The notes under the pieces: model-generated | What the model was told of the DNA's origin: nothing | Database searches by the model: none | The model's input: the letters and a program-made list of their open reading frames with translations, nothing else | From: Vermamoeba vermiformis | Lineage: Eukaryota; Tubulinea; Echinamoebida | NCBI GenBank assembly: GCA_045837725.1 | Contig: JBEWZL010000127.1 | Coordinates: 186,001 to 250,000 of the forward strand | Reading direction: 5' to 3' | Length of the DNA stretch: 64,000 nt | Part shown: one piece after another, positions 61,274 to 64,000 of the stretch | How the letters are laid out: each line of letters starts with the position of its first letter | Position numbering within the stretch: position 1 is the first letter of the stretch | Position numbers and translations under genes: made by a program

Positions 61274-62472
61274 ATGGCTGATAGAATTACGGACGCTGAA
61301 CTCGAGCAGAAAGTCAACGAGGTGTACAAGTTGAACATTGATGGTCAATCTAAGTTCTTCTTGAAACAATTCGTTATGGACTTCTTTGGTAAATTCGAAG
61401 AGGTAACAATATTAAAGAATTTATGGACTATTCAAAGTTAATTTAAAAAGCGAAAAATATCTGGTGACATCCTGACAGAATCTTTTCGATTATTTTGATA
61501 AAATTAATTTGTTATCAAATCGCAGAACGTAACTTAATTATATTCAATCTATAGGTTTTAGATTTAGCCGAAGAGTTCAAAAAATTTGACGAGAACAACG
61601 ACCAGATCTTGGATGAGTTTGAAGGCTTGAGATTTCTTGAATCAAGAGCTAAGCCAATGACTTTCGTCTCGTTCAGAGAAAACTTTAGATCAATTGATAT
61701 CAACAAATCTAGAAGCATCAGATTTATTGAGGTAAGAGCGAAAATAACGCGCGAGAAAAAGCTGAAGTGCCTTTTCACCCAATTGTGGTTATTATTTCTT
61801 GGTATTAACCACTTTAAATAGTGGGCATTATTCCTATACAAGCGATCGTGGAAGGAATTGTTCTTCCCGCCTGGTGGTGCCTCGCCCGAGTTGATCGCAG
61901 CTATGGAAAAAGCCGTGGAGGATTTCCAAGCCGTAGTTGAGAAGCGAAAAGGTACGACTTTATTTTTAATAATAATTGCCAAGTATAACTCTGCTTCTTT
62001 AAATTTCATTTAAACGCAAAATTGGATCCGTTTTGAGGAGGTCAATCTAACGAAATTTTGTAGCCCGCGAAGCAAAGATGACTCAATTAGAAAATGCAGC
62101 CAAGCAAGGAGGTGTCAAGGGTAATGCAGCAGGAAATGAATTAGGTAAGTCAAGTATAATGAATAATAGGAACTTGCCCGTCAAGATCCACCTTCGCAAA
62201 ACTAACTTTTTTCTATAAAAGCGCAAATGAAGTCACAAGATTCAACTGAAGCCAATAGAGAATTGATTACTAAAGAGGCTGCTAAAAAGAGACTTATTAA
62301 AGCCGTCGAAAACGCCAAGACCGTTCCGGATTCAGCTCGTCAAGAAGCTTTGAAGAAAGAAGAGGCTCGCTTGAAAGCCGAGGAAGAAAAGAAAAAACGC
62401 GAGGAAGAACAGCAAAGACAGGCTTCGAGACAGCGATTGGCTGATAAGGCAAAGTTATGGGAGCAGAAATAA
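61274..62472 (+). CDS. EF-hand-like protein with C-terminal coiled coil
   Basis: Five exons (61274-61402, 61555-61731, 61822-61951, 62064-62144, 62222-62472), 255 residues, begins MADRITDAELEQKVNEVYK. One clear EF-hand loop, FDENNDQILDEFEGLRF, with Asp/Asn at 1, 3, 5 and Glu at 12; a second loop (DINKSRSIRFIE) is degenerate. After a Trp-rich helix (LYKRSWKELFFPPGG) the C-terminal half is a long charged coiled coil (EEARLKAEEEKKKREEEQQR). The mix of one EF-hand and a charged coiled coil is seen in cytoskeletal or contractile-vesicle proteins of protists; the role is inferred only. Confidence 0.8.
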
Positions 62473-62571
62473 ATGCTCGCAATTATCATTCTGAAACTGA
62501 ATTTATTTGGAAATTTACAAGAACTTATTAATATGCAACTATCCGTACATACGGAATATATTCAAGAGTGC

Positions 62572-64000
62572 TCAAAACTCTAACTTGGTCATAATCTTCT
62601 TGTAATCAACTCTTGTTCGTGATCCGATGATGAGCACTTGATCCAGCGCAAAATGAATTGAATTTACATCTCTGTTGTCGTGCGCAAATGAACTGATTAG
62701 ACGAGCTGTCTCCCATTGATACGCCTGTGAGAGTATAAGCGCTTTAGATCTGTACGTTATATCTTATCTATTTGAATGCATACATGAACGTGATTGGCCG
62801 TAGCTAAGAATAGAATTGCACCGGACTTGCTGAACGTCATCGCTTGAATGCCAGCAGCGTTCTTTTCTTCGAATTTGACGACTTTCCGTTTCTGTTCCAA
62901 ATCAACAACATTGACGAGGTTGTTAAATGTGCACAAGAGTTTATCTGCATCACATTGAAGTGAATAATGTTTGCCTTTTTTGGGCGGGAAATTGGGTCCG
63001 TAGGAATTTTTACTGTCCAAGCTAGTTGACTTACTATTTTTGGGCACCCAGAGGTATTTAGTGGCACCACCAGGGATTGGCGCTAATTGGTAATTAAGAT
63101 CGTTCAAGTCCATGATTTTTTTCCGAGAAACGTCGTTGACATCAATTGACATGAATCGGAACCAATGTCTTTTCTGGCCTTGGCTCTCCACAAAATGTTC
63201 ACTAAAGTTCGTAAATTTCTTTGCACTCGGCAGCTCGATTTCAACGGACTGTTCTTCGTGTCTCCAAATAACAATCTGCAAATATAGTATTTATGGTTAC
63301 TTTGCAAAAATTTCAAGGCGCGTGAAGGTTGTTAGTCACGTGACTTACTTTGTCTTCTTTAAAAAACAGTAGTAAGTTAGGATTAACTTGTGATGCAAAT
63401 AATGCAATGAACGGCCCTGACAGTCGTTCGAACTTAGCGCACAACGGAGCCCTAGCGGGAGCATTAATTTCTTTTCCAAATTTGGTAATGGAATTACCTT
63501 TCTTGACAAGGAGTTGCAAGTGGTTCAAGACTGTAATTTCCGTCTTTTAGCGTCGCCGTGCAACAATGGGAACATCTCTTGGACAGATCCATGATCACTA
63601 CGTCGTTCCAACCGGTGCTGTCAATCTAATAATACACCTCGTTAGTCATTCTCAAGCAAAGTATTTATAAATACGAAAAAGCACAAATATTAACAAAGAG
63701 CTGCATAATATCTTTTGTTTAAAATACAGTTAAATTTGCGAAAGTTTGTTAATTAGGGTTAGGGTTTGGCAATATACGTTTTCAAGTTTCAACGTAATAA
63801 ACCTGGTCAAACTACACGCCATATATCGCACTTACATAAGCAGCAAATTTCGAGTTAAAAGCCCAGGAGAGTTCCAATGTTTCGCAACCACCAGCTGGAT
63901 ATAACGTCAACATCGGACTGTTGTTCATTTTGCCGTCAGGCTCCAATATTTTGTGCACGCAATATTCCGTATTTGTAGTTGATAAAATCTTTGAACATAA
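62572..64000 (-). CDS. WD40-like repeat protein (5' end beyond the window)
   Basis: At least five exons, running off the right edge; stop at 62572. Repeat-like pieces: ETLELSWAFNSKFAAY, GWNDVVIMDLSKR, ITKFGKEINAPARAP, GPFIALFASQVNPN, IVIWRHEEQSVEI, QAMTFSKSGAILFLATANHV, ending SSFAHDNRDVNSIHFALDQV, the strand-turn-strand beat of a beta-propeller, but with few GH..WD dipeptides. At 63548 the frame moves by +1 inside an A run (CTA-A-AAG), after which ATLK joins TEITVLNHLQ. No specific family was recognised; a large WD40 or propeller scaffold is likely. Confidence 0.7.
63752..63767 (+). repeat. Short interstitial telomere-like repeat
   Basis: TTAGGGTTAGGGTTT, two and a half units of the TTAGGG type, in an intron of the WD40-like gene. 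Too short to mark a chromosome end, but of the vertebrate/many-protist telomere type. Confidence 0.6.

Overview
The window is nuclear DNA from a gene-dense, intron-rich unicellular eukaryote. The coding regions are broken by many short GT-AG introns, mostly about 45-120 bp and a few up to about 390 bp. Genes lie on both strands, many spacers are only 100-500 bp, and the spacers and introns are AT-rich. The gene set is that of a free-living protist, perhaps an amoebozoan or a relative: PTEN, a Roco (LRR-ROC-COR) protein, PP2A-like phosphatase, U-box, F-box and LRR proteins, a MYDGF homologue, CCT gamma, mitochondrial glutamyl-tRNA synthetase, a DOMON copper monooxygenase, chorismate synthase (shikimate pathway) and a UVDE-type UV endonuclease. 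I cannot name the species. No virus-like element, rRNA, convincing tRNA or CRISPR array was seen.

Layout. 1-10 kb: a secreted cysteine-rich repeat protein (-, runs off the left edge), a tail-anchored protein kinase (-), a polytopic membrane protein (-), a SnoaL-fold protein (-), phosphatidylserine decarboxylase (+) and a 14-exon DOMON/copper type II monooxygenase (-). 10-20 kb: a sparse 1.5 kb spacer with long homopolymers, a VWA-domain protein (+), a C2-LRR protein (-), the MYDGF homologue (+) and small genes. 20-31 kb: a secreted DUF4114 protein and alkylglycerol monooxygenase (both -, overlapping), an LRR protein (-), a ubiquitin-like-domain protein (-) and a U-box protein (-). 31-41 kb: CCT gamma (+), a 2.9 kb gene-poor gap, UV endonuclease (+) and mitochondrial GluRS (-). 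41-54 kb: Roco (+), PTEN (-), DUF4246 protein (+), F-box protein (+), a divergent Ras-like GTPase with a CaaX end (+) and a PP2A-like phosphatase (-). 54-64 kb: chorismate synthase (-), two convergent F-box/LRR genes, an EF-hand-like coiled-coil protein (+) and a WD40-like protein (-, runs off the right edge).

The genes do not form one pathway. Themes that recur are phosphoinositide/GTPase signalling (PTEN, Roco, small GTPase, PP2A-like, kinase), ubiquitin-linked adaptors (U-box, F-box, UBL), lipid metabolism (PSD, AGMO) and secreted or ER proteins.

The most striking cross-cutting signal is that at least five, and probably seven, otherwise intact genes change reading frame once, each time by +1. 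One-base insertions in the assembly are the simplest explanation; programmed +1 frameshifting is the more exciting one. Two GC-AG introns with the donor GCAAGT are also present. Exon edges were placed by hand and may be off by a base or two; the genes whose exons I list one by one keep frame across all their junctions.
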